DNA of 64,000 nt from Sediminicoccus rosea (GCF_033547095.1 NZ_CP137852.1:1295501-1359500); one strand, 5' to 3'; positions 1 through 8,548 are shown, counted from the stretch's first letter. Numbers and translations are program-made. Notes: generated from the letters alone by a model not told the origin.

Positions 1-57
1 ATCGACCCAATGACGCTGATGGCCACGATGACCGACCTGAAGGCCGCCCTGGGCTGA
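1..57 (+). CDS. 3' end of a gene cut by the window edge
   Basis: Frame 1 is open from the first base to a TGA at 55-57 and encodes 18 residues ending DLKAALG. The next gene ends three bases further on, on the other strand, so the two are convergent. The fragment is too short to identify. Because the neighbours belong to a phage-like operon it may be another gene of that element. Confidence 0.35.
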   Translation: MDPMTLMATMTDLKAALG

Positions 58-60
58 GGC

Positions 61-615
61 TTACGCGGCACGCTCCCGCGGTAGCAGGCCATAATGGGCG
101 GCCAGGACGCCGAGCGCGGTGAGCAGGATGCCCTGCGCCTGGACGTGATGGACCGGACGGCCCGACCACCCCTGCCGCATCGCCCATTCCCGCAGGGAAC
201 ACTCGAGGCCAAGCACGTGCCACAGGCAGCTTCCGCCGGCGCTGTCCGCGCCGCCGAACAGGTCCAGGGCCGCGGCCAACCGGCGGCGCGCAGCAGCCTG
301 GCGTTCGCTCAGTAGGTCGCCGCCACCGCCCTGGATGCGGAGCAACTGCGTGGTGCGCATGCCGTCCAGCGCCGCGAGGCGGAAGGTCACCCGGAACATC
401 GCCCCGGCCTCGTGCATCTGCGGCGTGATGCTGCCATTGGCGAGCATCAGCCCGAGCGTGTCGACGGCACGACGATTCGCGACGGGTGAGCCCGTGTCCG
501 GATCCGTGTCGCGGACCGGCTCTGAGAAGCCGCCGTGTTGCAGGCGCCACTTCGACGGCTTCGTCAGATCGTCGTGCTTCGGCTTCGCCACCTTGGTCTT
601 GCGCTTACCGGCCAT
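61..615 (-). CDS. DUF6456-like phage-associated protein
   Basis: The protein has 184 residues. I chose the ATG at 615 because GGAGAACC lies just upstream and the N-terminus (MAGKRKTKVAKPKHDD) is a plausible basic tail; a longer open frame exists without support. The body has the pattern I associate with DUF6456: NRRAVDTLG, then a helical stretch with FRVTFRLAALDG, and a C-terminal block around CLWHVLGLECSLREWA ending in LGVLAAHYGL. Members occur in alphaproteobacterial phages and gene-transfer-agent-like loci and are thought to bind DNA; no catalytic motif is seen. It is the last gene of the minus-strand operon and overlaps the gene before it by 11 bases. The family call comes from remembered pattern only. 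Confidence 0.55.
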   Translation of the reverse strand: MAGKRKTKVAKPKHDDLTKPSKWRLQHGGFSEPVRDTDPDTGSPVANRRAVDTLGLMLANGSITPQMHEAGAMFRVTFRLAALDGMRTTQLLRIQGGGGDLLSERQAAARRRLAAALDLFGGADSAGGSCLWHVLGLECSLREWAMRQGWSGRPVHHVQAQGILLTALGVLAAHYGLLPRERAA

Positions 616-835
616 GATGGTTCTCCGCGTTGCGACGCCCCCAGCGCCGGTTGGCCTCGTTGGTGATGGCCTGGCGCAGCCAGTCGTCGGTGATGTCGGC
701 GACGGGCAGAGCGGCGACGCCATGCCGATGCCAGGCAGCCGCACGCATGGCGTTGACCTCGGTGTCGTTCGTCGGGCTGCGCGTGCCCCGGTCGAGGCAG
801 GAGCGGGGCGGCAGCGGTGCGCCGTGCATGCTCAT
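605..835 (-). CDS. small hypothetical protein (76 aa)
   Basis: The ATG at 835 overlaps the stop of the RuvC-like gene as ATGA (832-835), and the 3' end overlaps the next start. An internal ATG at 748 with GAGGTC upstream would give 47 residues. The sequence reads coherently (CLDRGTRSPTNDTEVNAMR, then ITDDWLRQAITNEANRRWG) and has no membrane segment or known motif. The gene packing argues that it is translated. Its function is unknown; position suggests a small accessory protein of the phage-like operon. Confidence 0.5.
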   Translation of the reverse strand: MSMHGAPLPPRSCLDRGTRSPTNDTEVNAMRAAAWHRHGVAALPVADITDDWLRQAITNEANRRWGRRNAENHHGR

Positions 836-1380
836 GCGCGGCCTCCGCTGGGTTCAGTCGCCCAGAGCAGCAGGGCGATGGCATCGGCCTCGTTGTCGTC
901 GGCCGGTGCAAAGCCGCGAGCCTCGATGGCGGCGACCATCTTCGCCTTGTCGGCATTACCCTTGCCGGTGGCGTAGCGCTTGATCGTGCCGACCGGGACG
1001 CCCTCATAGGGGATGTCGCGCTCCTCGCACCAGGCGGTCAGGGTGCCGAGGAAACCGCCATAGATGTGCGCCGCGTCCGTCCCGGCATGGGCGCGCACTT
1101 CCTCGAACACGATACGCGCCACACCGCCGGACAGGGCGGCGACCTCGGCTAGCCATCCGCGGAAGCGCAGGAAGCGCATCCCGCCGCCCTCGAAGCGGGT
1201 CGGCTTGAAGGTCATGGTGCCGGAGGTGATGCCGCCGTCACGTGACCGCAGGGCCCAGCCAGTGGTGGTGCCGAGATCCAAGGCGAGCACGGTGTGGTGC
1301 GCCAGGCTGATCGCGGGCAGGAGGGCGATGGGCGGGCTGCTTGCATGGGCGGCGGGCATGGTGAGAGTCGTGGGTGCCAT
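832..1380 (-). CDS. RuvC-like Holliday-junction nuclease, phage type
   Basis: The protein has 182 residues starting at the ATG at 1380, preceded by GGAGACC. It shows the RNase H-fold signature of RuvC-type resolvases: LALDLGTTTGWAL with the first acidic residue at D35, VFEEV with E93/E94, and a C-terminal acidic motif DDNEADAIAL (D162, D166). These residues bind the two catalytic metal ions in the family. Phage-type members resolve branched DNA after replication or recombination, which fits neighbours encoding a primase-helicase, a Cas4-like nuclease and a Sak4-like ATPase. Housekeeping ruvC normally sits with ruvA and ruvB, so this copy belongs to the element. Confidence 0.8.
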   Translation of the reverse strand: MAPTTLTMPAAHASSPPIALLPAISLAHHTVLALDLGTTTGWALRSRDGGITSGTMTFKPTRFEGGGMRFLRFRGWLAEVAALSGGVARIVFEEVRAHAGTDAAHIYGGFLGTLTAWCEERDIPYEGVPVGTIKRYATGKGNADKAKMVAAIEARGFAPADDNEADAIALLLWATEPSGGRA

Positions 1381-1523
1381 GGTGGTCTCCGGAATGGGAT
1401 CGTCCTGGTGAGGGCGGCGACGGTGCGGTTCTTGGCGGAGCTCGCCGTCGCTGCCCGGCTTGGGGTGGATGGCCCTGGGAGGGGGGTGGCCCGCGCGCCG
1501 AACCCGGTCGCCCGAGGTGTGGT

Positions 1524-1568
1524 GTGCGCGCGCCGTTGAGGCGCGCACGCACACCCCCCGTAGGGGGG
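1524..1568. other. Two adjacent hairpins (terminator or operator)
   Basis: A perfect 8-bp stem GTGCGCGC/GCGCGCAC (1524-1531 with 1541-1548) is followed at once by a 6-bp stem CCCCCC/GGGGGG with loop GTA (1554-1559 with 1563-1568). They lie in the 420-base gap between the primase-helicase stop and the RuvC-like start, next to the repeat array. Neither strand has a clear T-run, so termination is uncertain. No gene is supported in 1381-1800. Confidence 0.4.
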
Positions 1569-1578
1569 AGGCGAAAAA

Positions 1579-1772
1579 CCGAATCTGCCAATCTGCTCCA
1601 AGTCGCTGATTTCAAATCAGAAAAAGCAGATTCGGAGCAGTTTCGGACAGATTCGTTACGCGAAACTGCTTTCGGCCAGAAGCCGTTGATCTGATTGACG
1701 AAAAGCAGTTTCGCAGTTTTGGTAGGGGAGCAGATTCGGACCGAAACTGCGCAGTTTCGGGAGCAGTTTCGG
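1579..1772. repeat. Iteron-like array of GCAGWTTCGG (11 copies)
   Basis: Eleven copies of a 10-base element, exact or with one or two mismatches, lie within 194 bases. Direct copies begin at 1626, 1637, 1647, 1705, 1713, 1730, 1751 and 1763; inverted copies are at 1579-1588, 1661-1669 and 1741-1750. The copies at 1741 and 1751 form a perfect 20-bp palindrome. The array lies beside the primase-helicase gene, as iterons of plasmid and phage origins lie beside their initiator genes, so an origin or initiator-binding site is the leading idea. A multi-site operator is the alternative. Confidence 0.75.
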
Positions 1773-1800
1773 TCAGTGCGGAGGCGCATCGAGAGGGCCA

Positions 1801-4152
1801 TTAGACGGGCTCCTCGGGGTCGTGCAGCACCCACACCTCGGGGTTCTCGACCTCGAGCAGCGCCTCGCTCCGGGGGCACTGGAAGTGGCTCGGGAGCACC
1901 CGCACGGTGGCCGGGATGATCTCGCCGGTCTCCGGATCGATGGCCTCCTCGCCGGTGCCGAGGAGCATGTCCTGGACAACGAGATAGCCGTTCTTCGACT
2001 TAGTGTATGGCTGCCCGAGGTCGCGCGCTTCGCGCCGGTACTTGATGTAGCCCTTCATGGCCAGGACACCGATCCGCTCGCGGATGTTGTCCTTGCCGCC
2101 GAGCCCGCGCTTGTTCTCGAATTTCGACGCGAAGGCGTTGGCGGTGCAGAGCCGGCCTTCCTCCGCCTCCTCGGCGATGAGGCGCAGGATTACGTCGTGG
2201 CGGCGCGTGCGCTCGGCATCGAGCTTGCGGCCGATGTCTTTCCTGACCAGGCGCTCGCCCGTCCGGTCGAGCTCGACCCAGGCGCCACCGCGTTTGTCGA
2301 CTAACATCGGCTCGAGGCCCGGGCCATTGCGGAGTTCGACATGCAGCTCGCGTTCAGTCTGTTCCTCGTCGGGGCGGAACAGGATGGCGCCCGAGGTGTA
2401 GTAGCCGCGCAGCGCGCTCGCGCCGGAGAGGGACAGGAAGGGATCGTCCTTCACCTGCTGCTTGCTGAGCTTCTTCGTGTGGTGGGCGAGGATGATGCCC
2501 GCCTCGGGGGCGACCTGGTCGCGCAGCGCCTCGACCCGGCTCTGCAGGAAGAACATCATCGCCGCGTTGTCGTTCTCCCCTTCGCCCGCGGGCCCGCCAT
2601 CGAAGAGGTTGCGGATGGGGTCGATGCAGATGATGTCCGGCGGCGCGTCGGGGAATGCGGCGCGGATGGCAGTCGCGACGAGCGGCACGCCCTGGTCGTC
2701 GAGCAGCATGCGCAGCTTCGGGGTGACGACGAGGGTGTCGCGCGCGCGGGCCACAACGGCGGGGTCGAGCCGGAGTTGCTGCAGGCGCTCACGCAGGTAG
2801 TGGTACTGGATCTCAGCCTGCAGATAGAACACCCGCAGCGGGCGCGGTGCCGTGAAGCGCAGGAATGGGGCGCCGGCGGCGGCGTGCACCAGCAGGCTGA
2901 TCAGGAAGTCGGATTTGCCGACCTTTGGCGCGCCGCCGAGGACTAGCATTCCGCCCGGGGTCAGCAGGCGAGGCCCGATCAGGTCGTCGGGCATCGGGGA
3001 GGTGTCGTCGAGCAGCACGCCGAGGGTGTGCGCCGGGATGGTGCTGGGCGGCGGGGCCGTAGCACGGAGCAGGGGCGGCCCGTTCCGATCGACATGCAGT
3101 GCCCAGATGCTGTCCGCCTCGACTTTGAGGCGGTCCAGCGGCCACGCCGGGCGGAGGCAGGCGGCGTTGTATTGGCAGATCGCCTCCCAGCCCTCGTCGC
3201 CGGTGATGCGGCCCTCGTGGACCATGCGGACAAAGTGGCCGATGGCGGCGCTGGCGCCCTGGAATCGGGTCCAGGCGTCCTGAGCGCCTTCCCGCACCGG
3301 GGTGGTCAGGACGTCATCGAGGCCGGGGCGGTTGGCGCCAGGGGCAGCGGTGGGTGCCTCCAGACCCGGTATGGTGGGCATGGCCGCGACCGCCGCGGCA
3401 AAGTCGGGGAGCTCCACCTCGACCCTGGGGTGGTGCTCCCGGATCGTGACGCGCCGCTGCACGCCATGCTTCTGGTGGACAGTGCCGGGCACCCGGATCG
3501 GCTGGTGCGCGGAGCGGAAATGAAGATCGCCACCAACCTTCTCCGCGATCTCCCCCCGCAGCGCGCATACCCGCGCTAGGTCCTCACCCTCGGCCGGCTC
3601 GGTGAGCCGCCACCAGGCGTGCAGCTTGGCGGCACCCTCGGCGGTGCGGCCGCCGCTTTCGACCAGGAGGGTGGGCGCACCGAGATGGTGGACGAGATGC
3701 GCCAGCTTGGCGGCGATGTCGCCGGCGTCGAGGTCGACCGCCACGGTCTGCATCTGCAGCACATGCTCGGCGCGGGCCTGGCCCTGCTCGGCGACGGTGC
3801 CGGGGATGACATAGACGGCGCTGCCTTCGCGCGCTGCCCAGGTGGCATAGGCGCTGAGGGATGCTGCGGCGTGCCGGTCGGCCGGGACCCAGATGTTGTG
3901 CGGCTTGGTGTCGAGTCCCTGGCCCTGGTCGACAAAGCCGCGGACGGGGATCAGCCCGTCGCAATAGCCAAACACCACGTCGAGGAAGGCGGCGATCTGC
4001 TCGATGTCCGGCGCGAGGTAGCCGCAAGCAGGCAGCGTCGACTCCCCATCGCTGGGAAGTCGATCGACGGCGATCTGCCCACCGCTGGGAATCTCGCCCG
4101 CGCTATCGTCCGGCAGCGGCACGGCATCGTTGAAGTCGCCCCATGCGGTCAT
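1801..4152 (-). CDS. Primase-helicase replication protein (RepA-like AAA ATPase)
   Basis: The protein has 783 residues. The start at 4152 overlaps the upstream stop as ATGA; a longer frame runs inside the neighbour and was discarded. The N-terminal third resembles an archaeo-eukaryotic (RepB-type) primase: VDLDAGD at about 139-145 could supply the metal-binding acids, and a histidine-containing block HFRSAHQPIRVPGT lies at about 211-224. A RecA-like helicase domain follows, with Walker A GGAPKVGKSD (406-415) and Walker B DIICID (506-511). Such fusions start and drive replication of plasmids and phages. It lies next to the GCAGWTTCGG array, a likely origin. The helicase half is clear; the primase half is inferred from pattern. 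Confidence 0.75.
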   Translation of the reverse strand: MTAWGDFNDAVPLPDDSAGEIPSGGQIAVDRLPSDGESTLPACGYLAPDIEQIAAFLDVVFGYCDGLIPVRGFVDQGQGLDTKPHNIWVPADRHAAASLSAYATWAAREGSAVYVIPGTVAEQGQARAEHVLQMQTVAVDLDAGDIAAKLAHLVHHLGAPTLLVESGGRTAEGAAKLHAWWRLTEPAEGEDLARVCALRGEIAEKVGGDLHFRSAHQPIRVPGTVHQKHGVQRRVTIREHHPRVEVELPDFAAAVAAMPTIPGLEAPTAAPGANRPGLDDVLTTPVREGAQDAWTRFQGASAAIGHFVRMVHEGRITGDEGWEAICQYNAACLRPAWPLDRLKVEADSIWALHVDRNGPPLLRATAPPPSTIPAHTLGVLLDDTSPMPDDLIGPRLLTPGGMLVLGGAPKVGKSDFLISLLVHAAAGAPFLRFTAPRPLRVFYLQAEIQYHYLRERLQQLRLDPAVVARARDTLVVTPKLRMLLDDQGVPLVATAIRAAFPDAPPDIICIDPIRNLFDGGPAGEGENDNAAMMFFLQSRVEALRDQVAPEAGIILAHHTKKLSKQQVKDDPFLSLSGASALRGYYTSGAILFRPDEEQTERELHVELRNGPGLEPMLVDKRGGAWVELDRTGERLVRKDIGRKLDAERTRRHDVILRLIAEEAEEGRLCTANAFASKFENKRGLGGKDNIRERIGVLAMKGYIKYRREARDLGQPYTKSKNGYLVVQDMLLGTGEEAIDPETGEIIPATVRVLPSHFQCPRSEALLEVENPEVWVLHDPEEPV

Positions 4153-4916
4153 GCAGGCTGCGCCCAGCAGCGCTTGGCCCAGGGGCAGAAGCGGCACTCG
4201 AAATGGTCGGCCTGGGCGGCAACGCGGGGGAGTAGTTCGCCAGCATCCGTCGCGGCCAGGATGCGCACGGCCCGATCCGACATGCGCTGCGCCAGCTCGG
4301 CGTTGAACGGCACCAGCTCGTGGTGCAGCTCCGCGGTGTCCTTGTTGATGGCGGTGAAGAGCGCCGGGTTGTCCGCCACGCCAGGAACGCTGGCGTCCAT
4401 GTAGGCCTGGTAGACCGCGATCTGCGCCGCGTAGATCGGCTTGGCTGCCGCGACGCCCTTGCTCGACGTCTCGCGCCAGGCCTTGGCGTTCATGGTCTTG
4501 CATTCCCACAGCGCCGGGAACGCCATGCCAGGGATGGTCGGGCCGCCGGCGAAGACGCCGTCCACATGGCCGCGGATGCGACCGCCGGCGACCGAGAAGC
4601 CGAACTGCTCGCCATGCTCGCCACCACCGCGGCGGGTGTAGAGATCGAAGCGGGCACCCCGGAGCCAGGCGACGGCCACGTCCTCCAGCGCGTGGCCGAT
4701 CCCAAAGATGCGCAGCAGGCGCCCGTCGAAGTCGGCGCCCTCATCCTTCGGCGCTTGTACGAACTCGAACTGCAGCGCCCGTTCGCAGGCATGGCCGAGG
4801 CGCGACCCACCCAGGTAGCTGCGGGGCGGCGCTGCCTGATTGGAGGCGACCAGCGCCGCGTCGATGGCGGCATTCACATGCGTTGAGGTCTGGCTGCGGC
4901 TGTTGAAGTCGAGCAT
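4149..4916 (-). CDS. Cas4/RecB-like PD-(D/E)XK nuclease with Fe-S cysteines
   Basis: The protein has 255 residues. The nuclease core is visible as GHVDG (D119) followed by WECK (E138, K140), the catalytic D...ExK arrangement of the PD-(D/E)XK superfamily. Four cysteines, C44 near the N-terminus and C241, C244 and C250 at the C-terminus, match the layout that holds a 4Fe-4S cluster in Cas4 and AddB-type nucleases. Phage Cas4-like enzymes resect DNA ends for recombination, which fits the Sak4-like ATPase and RuvC-like nuclease in the same operon. No cas1 or cas2 gene and no CRISPR array is near, so a CRISPR role is unlikely. Both neighbours are coupled by ATGA overlaps. Confidence 0.75.
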   Translation of the reverse strand: MLDFNSRSQTSTHVNAAIDAALVASNQAAPPRSYLGGSRLGHACERALQFEFVQAPKDEGADFDGRLLRIFGIGHALEDVAVAWLRGARFDLYTRRGGGEHGEQFGFSVAGGRIRGHVDGVFAGGPTIPGMAFPALWECKTMNAKAWRETSSKGVAAAKPIYAAQIAVYQAYMDASVPGVADNPALFTAINKDTAELHHELVPFNAELAQRMSDRAVRILAATDAGELLPRVAAQADHFECRFCPWAKRCWAQPA

Positions 4917-5287
4917 CAGAAGGGCACCTCCGCCGCCGCGTCATGCCGGGCGATCGCCTGCATCGCCTCCTGGAAGCCGCCGACGGCGACCTCGATCAGG
5001 GTGAGCACCTGCGCCTCGCTCAGCTCCTGGAAGCGGGTGCCCCAGCCGATCTCGGCCATCGTCTCCGCGACACGGCGCATGGCGGCGCGCATCGCGGCCT
5101 TCTCCTGCTCGGTGAGGTCAACCATGGCGGACGACCTCCCCGCCAAGCGCGACCAGAAGCTCTGGCAGGCGATGCAGCAGAAGCAGACCGAGGGCCGCGG
5201 CCTCTTCCGCGGCGCCGGGTCGAACCAGCCAAAGCCACGCGCCGGGCGGGAGCAGACGGCGCAGGGCGGTTCCGGGGAGCGGGCCAT
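4916..5287 (-). CDS. DUF6511-like small zinc-finger protein
   Basis: The protein has 123 residues. The N-terminus holds two Cys pairs, CAVC near residue 9 and a CCIAC block near 37-41, around the conserved GFGWFDP, which suggests a small zinc-binding domain. The C-terminal half is helical (EQEKAAMRAAMRRVAETMAEIGWG, split here at about residue 60-83) and ends in a conserved-looking VLTLIEVAVGGFQEAM. This combination matches DUF6511, seen in alphaproteobacterial prophages; the name is from memory. It lies three bases after the helicase gene and overlaps the nuclease start as ATGA. Its function is unknown. Confidence 0.6.
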   Translation of the reverse strand: MARSPEPPCAVCSRPARGFGWFDPAPRKRPRPSVCFCCIACQSFWSRLAGRSSAMVDLTEQEKAAMRAAMRRVAETMAEIGWGTRFQELSEAQVLTLIEVAVGGFQEAMQAIARHDAAAEVPF

Positions 5288-5290
5288 CGA

Positions 5291-6967
5291 TCATGCGGCC
5301 TGCCCCAGCGCCGCGGGCTGGGCGCTGCGCACGAGATGCTGGATGGCCTGGCGGTTGAACTTGAAGGTCAGCAGCGCCGAGGCCTGGTACCGGGTCATGC
5401 CGAGATCGGCCCGTGCCGCCGGGGGCAGATGGATCAGCTGGCGTTCGGTCGGCGGCTCCCGCAGCCAGCGCCGGCTCTTGTGGGCGCTCTCGTCCGTCTC
5501 GTAGGCGTTCAGCCAGTCGTCCGCCGCGGCCAGCGCCACCAGCCGCTCCCCGATAGACAACAGCCGCGGCCGCTCCTCCTTCGCCGCGCCGACCGCGTGC
5601 CAGGCGCCGTTCAGGAAGAAGATGCCCGCCCAGCCGTTGAACCCATTGGCCAGCAGCGCGGCATCGTCACCGAACAGGTCGCACCACTGGAAGGCGGAGC
5701 GGCGGAGCAGATCGATCTCCGTCATGATGAAGTCGGTGAGCGGCGCCGTCTCGCGCCCGCTGGGCTCGAAGGCGTGGCCGCAGATCGGGCACTCCATCAC
5801 CGCGATCGGCACCTCGGCATCGCAGGAGGGGCAGGTCTTGGTGGGTGGCTCGCCCTCGCCGGGCTGGCTGTCGAGATCGACGTCCTGCTCAAGGCAGCCG
5901 TGGATCTGCGAGGATGTGCCGAAGTCAAGGACGATGCAGTCGCGCTTGACGATGCCGGGATGCTCGCTGGGATCCACGGTGCGCAGCCCGCGGCCCACCA
6001 TCTGGATCATCGTGCACTTGAACGAGCTCGGCCGCAGCAGCACGACGCAGGAGGTGGGCGGGTGGTCCCAGCCCTCGGTCAGCACCGCGACATTGACGAC
6101 GATGCGCGCCTCGCCCCTGGCATAAGCGGCCAGGACGGAGCGTCGTTCGCCCTCCGGCATGTCGCCGGTCACCATGACGGTGGGGACGCCGGCCGCATTG
6201 AAGGCGGCAGCGACGTGCTCGGCGTGGCCGATGGTGGAGCAAAAGGCCACGGTCTGGCGGCCGCCAGCCTTCTCCTGCCAGTGCTTCACGACCGCGTCGG
6301 TGACCGGCACCGTGTCCATCACGCGGGCGACCTCGCCCATGTCGAAATCGTCGCCGCTGCGCCGGACGGCGCGGAGCTCATCCTCGACGCCGACATCGAT
6401 GATGAAGGTGCGCGGTGGCACCAGGTGGCCGGAGGCGATCAGCTCGCCGAGCCGGATCTGGTCGGCGACGTTCGAGAAGACCTGGCGCAGCCCAATCTTG
6501 TCGCCGCGGTTCGGTGTGGCCGTGACGCCATAGATGCGGCAGGCCGGGTTGCGATCCAAGGCGCGGTCGATGATCCGGCGATAGCTGTCGGCGACAGCGT
6601 GGTGCGCCTCGTCGATCACCAGCAGGTCCAGCGCCGGCATCGCCTCGAGGTTCGCCTGGCGGGTCAGGGTCGGCACCATGGCGAAGGTAACCTGGCCGCC
6701 CCAAGACTTCTGACCGGCGTCAACCACCGAGGTGGTGACGCCCGGGTTCAAGCGGCGGAACTTCGCCAGGTTTTGCGCCGTCAGCTCATCCCGATGCGCG
6801 AGGACCGCAGCCTTCGCGGCGCCGCTGCCGATATGCTCACCCACCGCCGCCGACAGCATGATCGTCTTGCCGGCGCCGGTCGGGGCGACGCCGAGGGTGT
6901 TGCCGTGCTCGCCGAGCGCACGGAGGCTGCGCTCGACGAAGAGCTTCTGGCGGGGGCGGAGCATCAT
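5291..6967 (-). CDS. SF2 DEAD/DEAH helicase with C-terminal zinc ribbon
   Basis: The protein has 558 residues. Superfamily 2 motifs are present in order: Walker A APTGAGKT (28-35), DEAH box VIDEAHHA (117-124), motif III TATPNRGD (149-156) and motif VI QMVGRGLR (322-329). A zinc ribbon with C379, C382, C393 and C396 follows, then about 160 residues of unknown fold. It resembles the COG1061 (SSL2-like) helicases common in phages and mobile elements, which unwind or remodel DNA using ATP. It lies in the replication operon between the putative ssDNA-binding protein and the DUF6511-like gene. No nuclease domain is fused, so a type I restriction subunit is unlikely. Confidence 0.85.
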   Translation of the reverse strand: MMLRPRQKLFVERSLRALGEHGNTLGVAPTGAGKTIMLSAAVGEHIGSGAAKAAVLAHRDELTAQNLAKFRRLNPGVTTSVVDAGQKSWGGQVTFAMVPTLTRQANLEAMPALDLLVIDEAHHAVADSYRRIIDRALDRNPACRIYGVTATPNRGDKIGLRQVFSNVADQIRLGELIASGHLVPPRTFIIDVGVEDELRAVRRSGDDFDMGEVARVMDTVPVTDAVVKHWQEKAGGRQTVAFCSTIGHAEHVAAAFNAAGVPTVMVTGDMPEGERRSVLAAYARGEARIVVNVAVLTEGWDHPPTSCVVLLRPSSFKCTMIQMVGRGLRTVDPSEHPGIVKRDCIVLDFGTSSQIHGCLEQDVDLDSQPGEGEPPTKTCPSCDAEVPIAVMECPICGHAFEPSGRETAPLTDFIMTEIDLLRRSAFQWCDLFGDDAALLANGFNGWAGIFFLNGAWHAVGAAKEERPRLLSIGERLVALAAADDWLNAYETDESAHKSRRWLREPPTERQLIHLPPAARADLGMTRYQASALLTFKFNRQAIQHLVRSAQPAALGQAA

Positions 6968-6984
6968 GCTGGTGCAGCCCTCCC

Positions 6985-7629
6985 TCAGCGCGCCCAGGCG
7001 GGGCGATTGTCGGCACCAGCCGCCGGCGAGTTGCGCGGCACGGCGGCAGGGAAGGCGCCCTGCGTCGGGGCCGCGGGCGGCGGGGCATAGGTCTGGGCCG
7101 GCGGCGTATAGGCGGGCCCGGGGGCCGCCGCGTGCGGCCCCATGGCGGCGGCGTAGGCCCGGTGCTCAGGCGTCACCGCCATGCGGATTTCGTTCTTCGC
7201 CTCGCCATTGGCGTCGGTGCCGGTGTCGATCTTGGCGAGGAACTCCAGGCCCTCGAGGTCCGCGAAGCCGCCGATCCGCCGCGCGGCCTGGGCCTGCGGC
7301 GAGGCATCCTTGTCGGAGATGCCCCGGGCCGAGTTCAGCATGCCGCGCACGAAGCTGCGGCCCATATTTCCCCAGTCCGGACCCTTCGGGCTGTAGAGGC
7401 CGATCAGCGTGAAGATCTTCCGCTTCGCGTAGGGCCCCTCCAGCACGGTGAACTCACCATTGAGGTAGACGGCGCCGGTGCTGCCGCGGGTGGCGTAGCC
7501 ACCCGTCCAGCCCTGGCTCGGATCGTCGAAGCCGCCGGGGCGGATGGTGAGGCGCACCTTGGCGATGGTGCCCTTGGGGATCAGGTTCGGGTTCTGCGAG
7601 GCGTCGTTGTAGTCGTTCCAGGAAGCCAT
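6985..7629 (-). CDS. Putative phage ssDNA-binding protein (DUF669-like)
   Basis: The protein has 214 residues. A compact N-terminal domain (about 1-150) contains GTIAKVRLTIRPGG, YLNGEFTVLEGPYA and IGLYSPKGPDWGNMGRS, followed by a disordered Pro/Ala-rich tail from about 165 to 214 ending in RPAWAR. A beta-rich core plus a low-complexity tail is the layout of phage single-strand-binding proteins, and position beside a Sak4-like ATPase supports this, since Sak4 recombinases pair with an SSB. The DUF669 comparison is from memory. The tail lacks the acidic tip of bacterial SSB. Functional confidence is moderate; the gene itself is clear. Confidence 0.6.
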   Translation of the reverse strand: MASWNDYNDASQNPNLIPKGTIAKVRLTIRPGGFDDPSQGWTGGYATRGSTGAVYLNGEFTVLEGPYAKRKIFTLIGLYSPKGPDWGNMGRSFVRGMLNSARGISDKDASPQAQAARRIGGFADLEGLEFLAKIDTGTDANGEAKNEIRMAVTPEHRAYAAAMGPHAAAPGPAYTPPAQTYAPPPAAPTQGAFPAAVPRNSPAAGADNRPAWAR

Positions 7630-7645
7630 GCGGGATCTCCTCGGA

Positions 7646-8548
7646 TCAGGTGTTCGGGGTGTCGGATGGGGCGGCCAGCGCGAGCGGCGGCGGAGGCAGT
7701 GCGAGACGTTCGGCGACGGGGCGCGCAGGGCCTCGGATCTTCTCGAACAGCCGGCCGAGATGCGGCTCTTCGACCAGGTCGAGCCGACCGCTGCGGTCCT
7801 TCGCGGGATAGCCCCAGGGGTTCAGCGTCTGGCAGATCAACGAGCGGCGGAGCGCGCCGGCCTCGTCTTTGATCGCCGCCAGCGTGAGCACCTCATCGAC
7901 GATGCCGGGCAGCTCGAGGCCGGTCTTGCTGCCGTCGATCTGCGGCACGAAGACCTTGCGGTTGAAGTCGTCGAGCTTCTCGTCGAGGATCCCGACGAAG
8001 ATGATGTTCTTGCCGCGCGTGTGCTGCAGATGGGTCAGCCAGGCGATCATCTCGCGCCCGTGCAGACCGTAGGCGCCGCGGATGTCCGGCTTGCCGGTCT
8101 TCTCCGCGAAGGCCTCGGGCTGGCCGCGGCACCACTGGAAGCAGAGGCGGCCCGCGACGGTGATGCTGTCGATGAACACCGTCTCGTAGCGGGTGAGCAG
8201 GGCGGGATCGCCGAACTGCTCGCAGACGGCGGCGTAGTGCGCCGGGGAATAGGGCTGGTCGTCGCGCAGCGCCGGGTTCGGGCCGCCTATGAAGGCGGCG
8301 AAGTCGCGGCATTCCTGCCAGGTGCGCGGGCGGATCGTGTCGCCACCCCAGCCCTCGACCGCGAGATCACCGGCCTCGAGGTCCATGAAGAGCGTGGTGC
8401 TGGCGAGCAGGGTCCAGAGCAGGCTGGTCTTGCCTTGGCCGCTCCCCCCAAAGATGCAGGCTTTGACACCGCGAGGCTCAGCCTGGCGCTCGTCGGCAGT
8501 GATAATCCGGAAGCCGCGCCCCGGCGCCTGCGCGAAAGGGGCGCTCAT
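7646..8548 (-). CDS. Sak4-like RecA-fold ATPase
   Basis: The protein has 300 residues. Walker A GGSGQGKTS lies at 34-42, a second acidic strand TLFMDLEAGD at about 52-61, and Walker B YETVFIDS at 121-128. Size and layout match the phage nucleotide-binding AAA_24/Sak4 family, a minimal RecA-like core that assists single-strand annealing together with an SSB. The gene for a probable SSB follows immediately, and Cas4-like and RuvC-like nucleases are in the same operon, so together they could form a complete recombination pathway. The stop of the preceding gene overlaps the start as ATGA. A packaging or plasmid ATPase role cannot be excluded. Confidence 0.7.
   Translation of the reverse strand: MSAPFAQAPGRGFRIITADERQAEPRGVKACIFGGSGQGKTSLLWTLLASTTLFMDLEAGDLAVEGWGGDTIRPRTWQECRDFAAFIGGPNPALRDDQPYSPAHYAAVCEQFGDPALLTRYETVFIDSITVAGRLCFQWCRGQPEAFAEKTGKPDIRGAYGLHGREMIAWLTHLQHTRGKNIIFVGILDEKLDDFNRKVFVPQIDGSKTGLELPGIVDEVLTLAAIKDEAGALRRSLICQTLNPWGYPAKDRSGRLDLVEEPHLGRLFEKIRGPARPVAERLALPPPPLALAAPSDTPNT

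Noticed and set aside
1554-1568. Canonical terminator at the C6/G6 hairpin
   Set aside because: A three-base loop without a T-run on either strand is weak evidence, so it was kept only as part of a two-hairpin feature.
4149-4916. Cas4 as part of a CRISPR-Cas locus
   Set aside because: No cas1, cas2 or effector gene and no repeat-spacer array is present in the window; the neighbours are phage replication genes.
5291-6967. SF2 helicase as a type I or III restriction subunit
   Set aside because: There is no nuclease domain and no adjacent specificity or modification gene; the context is a replication operon.
4943-7090. A 715-residue plus-strand frame opposite the helicase
   Set aside because: It mirrors the real minus-strand helicase and SSB-like genes and has no domain or ribosome-binding site.
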